From: Akkermansiaceae bacterium
GTDB taxonomy: Bacteria; Verrucomicrobiota; Verrucomicrobiia; Verrucomicrobiales; Akkermansiaceae
DNA: 64,000 nt
Reading direction: 5' to 3'
Assembly: GCA_905181965.1 (NCBI GenBank)
Contig: CAJIZY010000005.1
Coordinates: 62,001-126,000 of the forward strand
Positions within the stretch are counted from its first letter, which is position 1, and the number at the start of each line of letters is the position of its first letter. This document shows, one piece after another, positions 44,934 through 54,089 of the stretch. Under the pieces are notes generated by a model. That model was not told the origin of the DNA. It searched no databases and saw nothing but the letters and a program-made list of their open reading frames with translations. The position numbers were made by a program, and so were the translations under genes.

Positions 44934-45515
44934 ATGGATGAACCGATCACGGTATCTTCTGAGTTGCTCGCCCGTATCCGGACGGGCGACGAAAAAGCGT
45001 GGAGAGAATTAGTTCACATTCTTAACCCCCTCGTCTCAAAAATTATTCGCAATCAAGTTCGCCGAAATACCGACCACGAGGACATTGCCCAAGAGGCCTT
45101 CACTAAAATCTTCCTGAAACTCGATCAATTCGCTGGGCACCAACCCTTTACCCATTGGGTTTCTCGGCTGACCATCAACACCTGCTATGATTGGCTCCGC
45201 CGAATTAAGAGTCGGCCTCTGATGAGCTACTCGGATCTAGGCGAAACGCAGGCTCAAATCGTTGAGAAAAGCCTCAGCAGCCAAACCGTTGATGGCAAAG
45301 AAAGTCTCGCTTCCATGCGAGAGCTTCTTGACCAACTTATCGCCACTCTTAACCCACGAGAACAAATCGTCATTCGCCTCCTCGACCTCGAGGAGAAGAG
45401 CGTGCAAGATGCCTGTAATCTAACCGGCTGGGGAGCCTCGAAGATTAAGGTCACTGCCATGAGAGCCCGACGTAAACTCCGCGAACAGCTCAAAAAACTT
45501 GAACCCAATCAGTGA
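44934..45515 (+). CDS. ECF-type RNA polymerase sigma factor
   Basis: A 193-residue sigma-70 family factor with regions 2 and 4 only. Region 2 (about 25-95) has DHEDIAQEAFTKIFLKLDQFAGHQPFTHWVSRLTINTCYDWLRR. Region 4 (about 130-190) has LNPREQIVIRLLDLEEKSVQDACNLTGWGASKIKVTAMRARRKLRE. Such factors direct stress or envelope regulons and are normally held by a membrane anti-sigma factor. The next two genes, both small membrane proteins in tight succession, are the natural candidates for that role. Confidence 0.93.
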   Translation: MDEPITVSSELLARIRTGDEKAWRELVHILNPLVSKIIRNQVRRNTDHEDIAQEAFTKIFLKLDQFAGHQPFTHWVSRLTINTCYDWLRRIKSRPLMSYSDLGETQAQIVEKSLSSQTVDGKESLASMRELLDQLIATLNPREQIVIRLLDLEEKSVQDACNLTGWGASKIKVTAMRARRKLREQLKKLEPNQ

Positions 45516-45516
45516 T

Positions 45517-45792
45517 ATGAATGACAACAACGACCCTTGGAAACGACTTGTCGATGCGGCAAAAACCTCACCCGTTGAGGAGCAGGCCGAACCCAACTTC
45601 AAAATCAGCGTCAAAGCCCTACGCGAAAGTGTTCAGTCGCTCTTCCTAGCTCTCACCTGGCGTAAGTGGTCCATTCTTGCCGCCATCCTTGCCGGTCTAA
45701 TCTTCCTCATTTTCTTCCTTCTCCGAGATGACTCCCCCCTACCCGAGCCAATCATCCCAACCGAACCCCCAACTGCTCCCGAGACCTTATGA
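45517..45792 (+). CDS. Small single-pass membrane protein, candidate anti-sigma factor
   Basis: A 91-residue protein from ATG 45517, one base past the sigma-gene stop. The cytosolic N-terminus (about 1-45) has DPWKRLVDAAKTS and a helix, a membrane helix (about 50-70) with WSILAAILAGLIFLIFFLL, and a Pro-rich short periplasmic end (PEPIIPTEPPTAPETL). The layout (cytosolic helix, one membrane span, short outside) suits an anti-sigma factor, but no zinc or ASD motif is visible. The assignment rests on position. Confidence 0.7.
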   Translation: MNDNNDPWKRLVDAAKTSPVEEQAEPNFKISVKALRESVQSLFLALTWRKWSILAAILAGLIFLIFFLLRDDSPLPEPIIPTEPPTAPETL

Positions 45793-46185
45793 AACCAAAA
45801 CTTCGCGACTATTTAACTATCATCTTCGCGCTTCTCGTCATCTTCATTTGTGGATGCGGCGTAGGCTTCCTCATTGGAGAAAAAGAAGGGCGCCAAGAAA
45901 CAGAGACACCCACTGCTATTGGCTCCGAACACGATAGTGATACTTGGCAAAAGCAAACCATGGAGAGCCTACGACACCTGACTATTGAAGAAACTTATGA
46001 GTTGGCGGATGCCATCGACCTCACTTGAAATCACTAACAACCAAGAAACAGCGATTGAAGACCACTACCGCGTCATTTTGGCACTTCATGACCGTCTCAT
46101 TCCCCTTCTAGAGCCCGATCAGCAGGAAAAAATCAAAAAAGACCGAAATAAGTTACAGCGGACAATTAATCTTCGCTTTAAATAA
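45789..46185 (+). CDS. Membrane-anchored heavy-metal-sensor-like protein, frameshifted
   Basis: Starts by a 4-base overlap with the preceding gene. It has an N-terminal membrane helix (LTIIFALLVIFICGCGVGFLIG) and a periplasmic helical domain. The first frame stops at 46026-46028 after AIDLT. Removing one T there joins it to EITNNQETAIEDHYRVILALHDRLIPLLEPDQQEKIKKDRNKL, a pattern like CnrX/ZraP-type periplasmic heavy-metal sensors ('two helices around LxPEQ'). The joined protein is about 131 residues. With the ECF factor it would form a sigma/anti-sigma/sensor module. Confidence 0.65.
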
Positions 46186-46408
46186 CTTATACACAGTATT
46201 TTGTGAAATCTTGGGCGTTCTGAAAAATTCTTCCCTCTTGAGTCTAGGGCGTACAACCTCCCCGTCCCCCTAAAAAAAATAGTTTTTTGTAACCGAACCT
46301 GAAACCGCTTCGTCTTGTTTCATAGACTAGCTTTTAAACCTTCCCCCTGATTTAAGAGCTAGTGTTTTCGTCGTAAACAGCCTATGGTTCTTGCTTCAAC
46401 TTAAAACA

Positions 46409-47116
46409 ATGTCGCGATCTTCTTTCATTTTAGCAGCCACTCTTGTCATAGTAGCAGCTACGATGGTCTTCATGAGCTCATTCGACCGGGCCGACGGAAG
46501 ATCTCAGTCCGTCTCCGCTGGGGATTCGACGGGCCCTTCCAATGTTTTGCGCGGCAGCAAACGAGAACCCACCTCTCGCACTCGGATTACGTCATCGCGA
46601 CATGGCAACAACACCCTTTCAATCGAAAACTCAGCGACGACACACCTAAACTCTGAGGAATTAGCCCGAGTCGACCAAATTTTGTCGCGAATACAGCGCG
46701 ATTCTCAAGAGCAACTCGATCAATATTCGAGGAACTACGGGCTAACCAAGAAACAACAACGCGAAATCTTTCCCGTCCTCGTCGCCTATCACGACCAAAC
46801 CCACCCCTCTATTAGGGAGAACGGTCAGACCATTGCCTTTGTAAATTCAGATTATGACCTTGAGCAAAATGTTTCGTCATTTCTCGACTCATCACAACGA
46901 GAAGCGTTCCTAGAAGATGCCTCTGATCATGAGGCTTGGTGGGTAGAAGTTGTGGGCCAGCTTGAAAGCGACCTTGATATTGCCATTAGCAATGGGGAAA
47001 TGGTTCCAGCTGACGACCCTTCTGCGGGCCTTAGGATAGCCGCTGAAAGTGCTGTTGGAGATGGCGGTTCCTCCAACCACTCCGGCGGAAATCTATTCGA
47101 TTTACTTGCTCAATAA
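46409..47116 (+). CDS. Exported protein of unknown function
   Basis: About 235 residues from ATG 46409, with a membrane helix or signal at residues 5-24 (SFILAATLVIVAATMVFM). The Arg/Ser/Gly-rich linker is followed by a helical region with EELARVDQILSRIQRDSQEQLDQYSRNYGLTKKQQREIFPVLVAYHDQTHPSI and YDLEQNVSSFLDSSQREAFLEDASDHEAWWVEVV. The helices with 'L(S/T)xxQ' turns resemble Spy/CpxP-like stress chaperones, but I cannot confirm that. It follows the ECF cluster after a 223-base gap. Confidence 0.7.
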   Translation: MSRSSFILAATLVIVAATMVFMSSFDRADGRSQSVSAGDSTGPSNVLRGSKREPTSRTRITSSRHGNNTLSIENSATTHLNSEELARVDQILSRIQRDSQEQLDQYSRNYGLTKKQQREIFPVLVAYHDQTHPSIRENGQTIAFVNSDYDLEQNVSSFLDSSQREAFLEDASDHEAWWVEVVGQLESDLDIAISNGEMVPADDPSAGLRIAAESAVGDGGSSNHSGGNLFDLLAQ

Positions 47117-47151
47117 TCTTTTCGAATAGAATTTTCTCCAACTTTAAGAAG

Positions 47152-47700
47152 ATGAATCTAAAAATAATATCAATGACCAGCAGCTTACTAATAAGTGCTG
47201 TGATGGCGGATCAGATCGCTAAATCATTCGGAGACGGAACTCTCCCAGAATTTCTTACAAAGTATGATGTAAACGAAGACGGCTCAATCGACGAAGAAGA
47301 GCGTCAAGCGATCAAAGAAGAACGTAAGGCAGCGCGGGCTGGGAGACTTGCTCGGATCGACACTGATGGTGACGGAAAAATCTCCTCGGATAAGCGCGAG
47401 TTACTTCGCGAACAAAGCATTGCGGGGCGCGCTGAAGAGCGCGAATTGCTTCGAGAATCACTTCGCAAAAGAATCATCGCCAAGCGCGCTGAAAAATTCA
47501 CCGGAATCGCTGGTGATAACGGGCTTCTTTCTCTCAGAGAGATGACGGATCTAAAGGCCTTTCAGAACATGTCCGAAGAGAGGCTAGCTTCCCTTTTTGC
47601 GCGTCTGGATACAGACAATAGTGGCGAGGTGACTCTTGAGGAATTTAACATGCGCCTTCGTGACCACAGTTCGCCTCAAAAACCTGATTCAGGTAACTGA
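47152..47700 (+). CDS. Exported EF-hand protein
   Basis: A 182-residue protein with a signal peptide (to about residue 19). Three canonical calcium-binding loops are at 39-50 (DVNEDGSIDEEE), 70-81 (DTDGDGKISSDK) and 153-164 (DTDNSGEVTLEE), with a degenerate fourth near 118-130 (GIAGDNGLLSLRE). The linkers are long Arg/Glu-rich amphipathic helices. It probably binds calcium in the periplasm; similar EF-hand proteins occur in PVC bacteria. It lies 35 bases after the preceding exported protein and may share its transcript. Confidence 0.85.
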   Translation: MNLKIISMTSSLLISAVMADQIAKSFGDGTLPEFLTKYDVNEDGSIDEEERQAIKEERKAARAGRLARIDTDGDGKISSDKRELLREQSIAGRAEERELLRESLRKRIIAKRAEKFTGIAGDNGLLSLREMTDLKAFQNMSEERLASLFARLDTDNSGEVTLEEFNMRLRDHSSPQKPDSGN

Positions 47701-47835
47701 AATTTCGACTCGGCTGGCGACGAAAGATGGCATCGCCATACTCTGACGAAAATAGTGAAGACCTCAAAAATCTCGCGCGCGCTTATTCGTAAAATTTTAA
47801 GCTCAAGAATTATTTGATGATTTCTGACATCACTG

Positions 47836-47864
47836 AAGGCAGCCTCACAAGGCTGCCTTTTTTT
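47836..47864 (+). terminator. Rho-independent terminator
   Basis: A 9-bp stem (AAGGCAGCC/GGCTGCCTT) with a TCACAA loop and a seven-T tail. It closes the ECF/EF-hand gene group. Confidence 0.9.
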
Positions 47865-47950
47865 GTGTCATTGCAAACGACTTTTTGATAGTGTCCTTTT
47901 CTTAAAGATAAGATCTATTACGCTCGTCCCCCAGACACTCCACTCATCTC

Positions 47951-48922
47951 GTGAAAACGTTTCTCGTACTTCTTTTCCTAGTTCCCACTATTCAAGGCGA
48001 GATCCTTTACGACACCGACTTCGACAATTTTCCCATAGGCGCCAATAATTGGTCTGGGAACGATGGTTGGATTTCAAATGATACCACCTCAGGTGCCCAA
48101 GCTATCGATGAAAATGTTCTCCCCTCTCTCCTAAAAACCGCGACCCTTGGCTTCGCGCAACCCACCTCTAGATTTACTTTTATCGCACTCGACCTTGAGT
48201 ATGACCACATCGCTAGTGGAAAACCTGTCGTAGAAATCGATACCCTTATTGGCATTGAGGATTCCACTAACAATCGGCGGGACGCTTTTTATTTTAGTAT
48301 CTATAACGCAGACGGAGATCGCCTTGCCTCCATCCGTTTTGATAATGAGAATCCAGACACTCCTAACTCACAATTTGGAATTTGGCGCGTCAATGATACG
48401 AACCAGTTTGACACTCTGTTTGATTTTACCCTAGGAGAACTTTTCAACCTTGTCGCCACTGTCAACCTTGAGGAAAATGTCTGGTCTGCATCTATCGATG
48501 AAATTCCCATTTTCGAGAACGCCCAATTCTCAAACACGGACGCTCCTCTTGACTTCGGCTTCCTCGCCTTCGAGTGGGAACTTGCATCTCTTGCCCCATA
48601 TAATTATGGCGACAACTTTCTCCTTGTGGCCGATCTCAGTATCCAATCGATCGACAAAGATTCCCAATCGACCGGCGGCATGAATAGAATTGAGGTGAAA
48701 CATCAATTCGACCCTATCGGCGGCATCAACTTAAACTGGCAAACCGCCATCGGTTGGACCGATCAAGTCGAATATTCGGACGACCTCGTCACCTGGTTCG
48801 CCGACCTCCCTGGGTCGACCTTTGAAAACTTGGCGTCTCCCACTGGCATCACTTTCTCCCAGCCTAAGGATCCGGACGAAGCCTACCGCTTTTACCGAGT
48901 AAAGCGGACAAAAACTCCTTAG
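47951..48922 (+). CDS. Secreted beta-rich protein of unknown function
   Basis: A 323-residue protein with a signal peptide (KTFLVLLFLVPTIQG). Residues about 20-235 look like a LamG/concanavalin-type sandwich (LYDTDFDNFPIGANNWSGNDGW, VVEIDTLIGIEDSTNNRRDAFYFSIYNADG, FNLVATVNLEENVWSASIDEIPIFENAQF). The last ~80 residues (INLNWQTAIGWTDQVEYSDDLVTWF...FYRVKR) form the small C-terminal domain common in verrucomicrobial exported proteins. There is no PEP-CTERM tail. Function unknown; glycan binding is possible. Confidence 0.75.
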   Translation: MKTFLVLLFLVPTIQGEILYDTDFDNFPIGANNWSGNDGWISNDTTSGAQAIDENVLPSLLKTATLGFAQPTSRFTFIALDLEYDHIASGKPVVEIDTLIGIEDSTNNRRDAFYFSIYNADGDRLASIRFDNENPDTPNSQFGIWRVNDTNQFDTLFDFTLGELFNLVATVNLEENVWSASIDEIPIFENAQFSNTDAPLDFGFLAFEWELASLAPYNYGDNFLLVADLSIQSIDKDSQSTGGMNRIEVKHQFDPIGGINLNWQTAIGWTDQVEYSDDLVTWFADLPGSTFENLASPTGITFSQPKDPDEAYRFYRVKRTKTP

Positions 48923-49033
48923 GTCAAATCAGCACCCAATTGGGTGAACCGCTCCAAAGGAAAACTGGAAGCGATCGAAAACCCTTCTCAAAACTTTACG
49001 CTAAGGGCCATCGACAAAGCACCAAACTTGGAC

Positions 49034-50510
49034 TTACCCAGCCGGAAGCTTCACCTGGAAAGTCGTTCCCTTTCCGACTTCGCTTACCACCGAAATCGCT
49101 CCTCCATGTGCTTCCACAATTGCTTTAGTAATTGGGAGGCCAAGTCCAGTTCCATTGCGCCCAGTCCGAGTGCGAGCTTTATCGACCTGATAAAACCTTT
49201 CGAAAATGCTCTTCAGCGCCACCGACTCTATCCCCGGGCCAGTATCTTGCACCGACCAAAAAATTTCGGCCCCAATCTTGTTTAGAGTGACTTCTATCTC
49301 TCCTCCCTCTCGGTTATACTTAACAGCATTACCCAATAAATTTAATAATGCCTGCCGCATTTTAGACGGATCAAATTCAGCCTTCATTGACCGGAGATTA
49401 CACTTAATCTTAATTCCTCGATCATCAGCCAGTGGCTCAATCAACTTGAGGTATTCGAGTTTCGGATCGGTGCCGTCCGGGACGAAGATGAAATTCTCCT
49501 GAATCTACCTTGGAGAGCTCAAGCAAGCCCGAGGTCAAAGTGCGCATGTGTTGTGCCGAATCAACGCACGTTTGCAAAGCCTCCTGATACTTCTCAGGAG
49601 ACCGTTCCTTGCTGAGCGCAAATTGGCTCTTGGATAGGATCACCGCAATCGGAGTCCGCATTTCATGAGAGGCATCCGCCGTAAATCGAACCTGATGCTC
49701 AAATGAAGTTTCCAACTTTTCAAAGGTTTCGTTCAGCACCATAGATAACTGCCCCAATTCGCTCCCATTCCCACTGATCTTAATACGCTCCGAAAGATTT
49801 CCCTCTGCGATTCGATGAGCCGCTCCACTAATTGCCTCGATGGGCTTTAACGATCTCCCGATCAGAAACCAACCTACCAAGAATCCTCCTACAATAATCA
49901 AAAAACCTACCCCAATCAACTTTGTTTCAAGCTTCGAAAGATAAGTCTCAATCGGTTTCACGGAAGCCCCCACTACTAAAGTCCCGACATTCGGACTCGC
50001 GTGGATGATTTCGCGATACCCTTGCACCGTCTCCTTCGAAACACGATCCCCTTCCCTAGAAACCTTATCTGGAAACGATCTCAGTCCCTCCGGTGAATTC
50101 TCCGAAGCAAAACGTAGTTCACCACCCCGACTCCAGTGAAACACAAAGATCCCATTCTCCGCAAGCTCCTCCACTATTTCATCTAAGTTTACCCGGCGGC
50201 GCTCCAAAGGATCGGGCCCACGCGGACTCCGCCGACCGCCAACCTCGAGACCGGGTCGAAGCTCATCTTCAAAATCTTCCAAAAGATCCGGCCTCGGTAA
50301 TCGTCGACCACGCGGAGGAGATTCGGGGCGTCTCTCCAGATTCGGCAAAAGACGCGTGATCGGATTACTCAGCTCGCGATCAAGAACCTGATATTTAATC
50401 TCACGTTGGTTACGATGAAATGCTGCCAACAACGCCGCGATAATCACCGCCAAAAGAAGGAGATACCAAAGCTGAATACGCCAGCGAATCGATTGCGGAA
50501 AAATACCCAT
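49034..50510 (-). CDS. Sensor histidine kinase, frameshifted
   Basis: With one extra base removed near 49490-49494 the gene encodes about 491 residues. It has two membrane helices (about 12-30 and 198-218), a periplasmic sensor loop rich in Arg/Pro, HAMP (RSLKPIEAISGAAHRIAEGNLSERI), HisKA with the phospho-acceptor His282 in DASHEMRTPIAVI, and an ATPase domain (LLNLLGNAVKYN, VQDTGPGIE, GTGLGLPITKAIVEAHGG). The ATPase domain lies after the shift. It is the partner of the response regulator just upstream (adjacent, no gap). Confidence 0.87.
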
Positions 50511-51167
50511 CTAACTTGATTCAACGATATACCCCTGACCCCGACGCGTCTTGATAAAACTTTTGCCAAATTTTTGACGTAATTTGTAAACATAAACATC
50601 AAGCATGTTTGACATCGACTCATCATTTTCGTCGAAAAGATGGTCGTATAAAAAATCACGTGTCACGACTTCATCACGGTGCTTGATTAATAACTCTGCC
50701 ATCGCAAATTCTCGTGCGGTCACCTCCACTTCCTTATCACCTAGCCGCAGAGTCTTAGCCGTCGTGTTGATCGTAACATTACCAACCGTGACCTCCGGGC
50801 AATGGTCACCGCCCTTCCTTCTCATCACCGCTCTCACCCGTGCCACCAACTCCGTCAAATCAAAAGGTTTTGCCAAATAATCATCCGCCCCATGATTCAG
50901 ACCCTTTACCTTATCACACACCTGATCAAGAGCCGTCAGCATCAGGACCGGTGTCTGTTTCTCCTTACGTAATCCATCCAAGACCTCCCAGCCGTTCATC
51001 ACCGGCATCATTACATCAAGAACCACGATATCGTAATCCCAGTTCAGCGCCTTGTAGAGACCCTCTTCACCATCCGCCGATTCATCTACCGCGAAGGATT
51101 CCTCGCGTAGCGTCTCCACCACCACCTCACGCAGATCGTCCTGATCCTCAACTACAAGCACTCTCAT
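50511..51167 (-). CDS. OmpR-family response regulator
   Basis: A 218-residue transcription factor. The receiver (about 1-118) has the acidic pocket EDQDD, phospho-acceptor Asp51 in VVLDVMMPVMNG, and the Lys in YLAKPF. The C-terminal winged helix (about 128-218) has ARVRAVMRRKG, VEVTAREFAMAELLIKHRDEVVTRDFLYDHLF and VYVYKLRQKFG. It is encoded immediately before the histidine kinase. Targets are not evident; they may lie outside the window. Confidence 0.94.
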   Translation of the reverse strand: MRVLVVEDQDDLREVVVETLREESFAVDESADGEEGLYKALNWDYDIVVLDVMMPVMNGWEVLDGLRKEKQTPVLMLTALDQVCDKVKGLNHGADDYLAKPFDLTELVARVRAVMRRKGGDHCPEVTVGNVTINTTAKTLRLGDKEVEVTAREFAMAELLIKHRDEVVTRDFLYDHLFDENDESMSNMLDVYVYKLRQKFGKSFIKTRRGQGYIVESS

Positions 51168-51295
51168 CTTTTCTCAAGCTTAGCCTGTATAACCTGAACA
51201 GAAAATGAACAATTGTGCTCGATTCTTCCGTAATCAGCCTCTGCACTCCATCTTCCCAGGTGGTATTAGGCGCTTTTTTCAACCTCATTTGATCT

Positions 51296-54043
51296 ATGTT
51301 TGGCAACTTACGTCAGCTAAAAATCACTCTCGCCTTTCTCGCGAGTGGCTCGATGGTTCACGCCAATAATTCGGAGGGTATTGAATATTTTGAAACCCAC
51401 ATTCGTCCTCTCTTTGTCGAGCACTGTTACGAATGTCACTCCGCCGACGCTAAGGAGCTGAAAGCCAACCTCTACCTTGATTCACGCACCGGGTGGCAAA
51501 CCGGCGGTGACTCCGGCCCCGCTATTATCCCTGGAAAACCCGAGGACTCCCTTCTCCTCAACGCCATTTCCTACACCAATAGCGACTTAGAAATGCCACC
51601 TAAAAACCGGCTCCCAGATTCTAAAATTCAGCATCTCAAGTCATGGATTGCGATGGGTGCCCCTGACCCTCGCGAAAACAAAACCAAAAAAACCACTTCC
51701 CAAATCGACCTCAATAAAGGGCGCCAATTTTGGTCCTTCCAACCTCCCGTGGCCCACCCAATCCCGAAACCCCGCGATACCGCATGGCCAGCCAACGATA
51801 TCGACCGCTTCATCCTGGCCCGACTCGAAGCCCAAAAAATCACTCCTTCGAGACGCGCATCGAAAACCACCCTTCTTCGTCGCGTTTACTTCGATCTTAT
51901 CGGGCTGCCACCTTCGCCTGACGAACTGAAAGCCTTCCTTCGGGACAAGTCCTCGCAAGCGTTCCAAACCATCGTCGCTCACCTCCTCGCTCGTCCAGAA
52001 TTTGGAGAACGATGGGGCCGCCACTGGCTCGACATCACCCGCTTTGCCGAATCCTCCGGTGGTGGCCGCTCCCTCGTCTTTCCCGATGCTTGGCGTTTCC
52101 GTGACTACGTAATCGACTCATTTAACAAGGACAAGCCTTACCACCAACTCGTCCGCGAGCATCTTGCCGGAGACCTCCTTTCCCACTCGACCCCCATCCA
52201 ACGAAATTCCCAACTCATCGGCTCGGGTTACCTCGTCCTTGGCGCACTCAACTACGAACTACAAGATCACGAACTTCTCAAAATGGAATTCGTCGACGAG
52301 CAAATCGACACGGTCGGGCGCACCTTCCTCGGAATGACTCTTGGCTGCGCCCGCTGCCATGATCACAAGTTTGACCCCATCCCTACTTCTGACTACTACG
52401 CCCTTGCGGGCATCTTTCAAAGCACGCGCTCCATGGGTAAAGGCAGCGCCGCCTCCGGAGTCACTTCCTTCGCCACCAACCCTCTCGCAATTTCCAATCC
52501 TGCCGAGATCACACAGCTCCGCAGTTCGATCGACTCTCTCAAAAAACAAATTGATACACTCAAAAGCTCACCTGATCTAAAAAAATTTCCTGGAATCATC
52601 ATTGATTCTACCGAAGCGAAATTAACCGGAAAGTGGAAGGAATCCACCGCTACAAAACCTTGGATCGGCAAGAGCTACCTCCACGACGAAAATACCGGTA
52701 AGGGAGAAAAGAGAGCCAAGTTCACCACCACTCTTGGGGGAAATCGCGACTATGAAGTTCTGGTCGCCTACAGTTCAGGCCCCAATCGTGCCAAAAACGT
52801 TCCTGTCACCATTCACCACGCCGAAGGCACAACGACTGTTATCATTGACCAATCGAAGCAGGCTTCTATCTGGGAAACATTTACCAACGTTGGAACATTT
52901 CCATTCTCAAGCGAAAAGCCGGCATCCATCGTCATCTCCACCGAGAAAACCACGGCCCATGTCATCGCCGATGCCGTAGCTTTCATCACACCAAATTCTG
53001 TAATTCCACAGAAGTCCAAAGCTAATCTTAAGAAACTTGAAAGCCGACACAAAATACTCACGGCCAAATTAAAAAAGCTTCAACCCATCACGATGGCGCC
53101 GACCGAAGCCGAGACGATCGCAGACGGGCACGTCCACATCCGCGGCCTGGTCCGCAACAAAGGAGCCAAGGTTCCGCGGGGTTTCATCACCGTCGCCTCC
53201 CAAGCCGGAACATCCCACGAAATTCCGGAAGGTCATTCCGGGCGGCTTGAACTCGCCGAATGGATCACTGATCCTCAGCATCCGCTCACTTCTCGAGTCA
53301 TGGTAAACCGCATTTGGAAATATCTCCTCGGTGAAGGCATCGTGCGCACCGTCGACAACTTTGGGAAAACAGGAGAATTGCCAAGTCATCCTAAACTGCT
53401 CGACCATCTAGCGATCCAGTTCACCGAAAATAATTGGTCAATCAAATCACTCATCCGCGAAATCGTCCTGAGTCGAACCTATCAGCTATCCTCGAAAACT
53501 GCTGACCCTAGCGACCCTGAAAACCGCTTCTTTGGTCGAGCTCATCGTAAGCGCCTTGAAGCCGAGGCTATTCGCGACACCGCTCTTCACCTCAGCGGAC
53601 AATTTGATCCCATCAAGGGCGGGCCGACGATTCGAAATGCTGGACAGTACGACCTCAACTACCATTTTGATTCGAACCGCCGGAGTGTCTATGTCCCGTG
53701 GTTCCGCAATTCCATGCTCCCTATTTTTGAGGTCTTCGACGCCCCAAATCCAAATCTTGTGGTAGGACGGCGTTCCACCACCAACCTCCCCACCCAGGCA
53801 CTCTTCCTCATGAACAGCCCCTTTATACGTGAGCAGTCAGAACTCACCGCCAAAAGACTTCTCGCCGAAGCGGGAACCGTCGAAGATACTTACCTCCTCA
53901 TCCTCTCCCGTCCTCCCTCCGAAAGCGAACGCCTCTCCTCTCAAACCTTTCTCGCCAGCTTCCCCCCCGAACAAAAAACAGAAGCTTGGACCCAACTCAC
54001 TCAAGCTCTCTTCTCAACCATCGACTTTCGCTTCATCAACTAA
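51296..54043 (+). CDS. PSD1-type cytochrome protein with DUF1549, golvesin-like and DUF1553 domains
   Basis: A 915-residue exported protein. A signal peptide is followed by a planctomycete-type cytochrome domain with CYECH (heme site at C44-C47-H48), DUF1549 (ANDIDRFILARLEAQKITPSRRASKTTLLRRVYFDLIGLPP) and a predicted golvesin/xanthan-lyase-like carbohydrate-binding domain at about 440-565 (FTTTLGGNRDYEVLVAYSSGPNRAKNVPVTIHHAEG). DUF1553 (RLELAEWITDPQHPLTSRVMVNRIWKYLLGEGIVRTVDNFGKTG) lies in the C-terminal half. PVC genomes typically couple this with DUF1501, as here. Its substrate is unknown. Confidence 0.93.
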   Translation: MFGNLRQLKITLAFLASGSMVHANNSEGIEYFETHIRPLFVEHCYECHSADAKELKANLYLDSRTGWQTGGDSGPAIIPGKPEDSLLLNAISYTNSDLEMPPKNRLPDSKIQHLKSWIAMGAPDPRENKTKKTTSQIDLNKGRQFWSFQPPVAHPIPKPRDTAWPANDIDRFILARLEAQKITPSRRASKTTLLRRVYFDLIGLPPSPDELKAFLRDKSSQAFQTIVAHLLARPEFGERWGRHWLDITRFAESSGGGRSLVFPDAWRFRDYVIDSFNKDKPYHQLVREHLAGDLLSHSTPIQRNSQLIGSGYLVLGALNYELQDHELLKMEFVDEQIDTVGRTFLGMTLGCARCHDHKFDPIPTSDYYALAGIFQSTRSMGKGSAASGVTSFATNPLAISNPAEITQLRSSIDSLKKQIDTLKSSPDLKKFPGIIIDSTEAKLTGKWKESTATKPWIGKSYLHDENTGKGEKRAKFTTTLGGNRDYEVLVAYSSGPNRAKNVPVTIHHAEGTTTVIIDQSKQASIWETFTNVGTFPFSSEKPASIVISTEKTTAHVIADAVAFITPNSVIPQKSKANLKKLESRHKILTAKLKKLQPITMAPTEAETIADGHVHIRGLVRNKGAKVPRGFITVASQAGTSHEIPEGHSGRLELAEWITDPQHPLTSRVMVNRIWKYLLGEGIVRTVDNFGKTGELPSHPKLLDHLAIQFTENNWSIKSLIREIVLSRTYQLSSKTADPSDPENRFFGRAHRKRLEAEAIRDTALHLSGQFDPIKGGPTIRNAGQYDLNYHFDSNRRSVYVPWFRNSMLPIFEVFDAPNPNLVVGRRSTTNLPTQALFLMNSPFIREQSELTAKRLLAEAGTVEDTYLLILSRPPSESERLSSQTFLASFPPEQKTEAWTQLTQALFSTIDFRFIN

Positions 54044-54089
54044 ACCACACAGCGGGATAGTTCATGTCACAAAACCAAACCTTCAGCCT

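Noticed and set aside
46026..46028. TGA in the sensor-like gene as another selenocysteine codon.
   Set aside because: The downstream coding frame is different, so this is an indel and not a recoded UGA.
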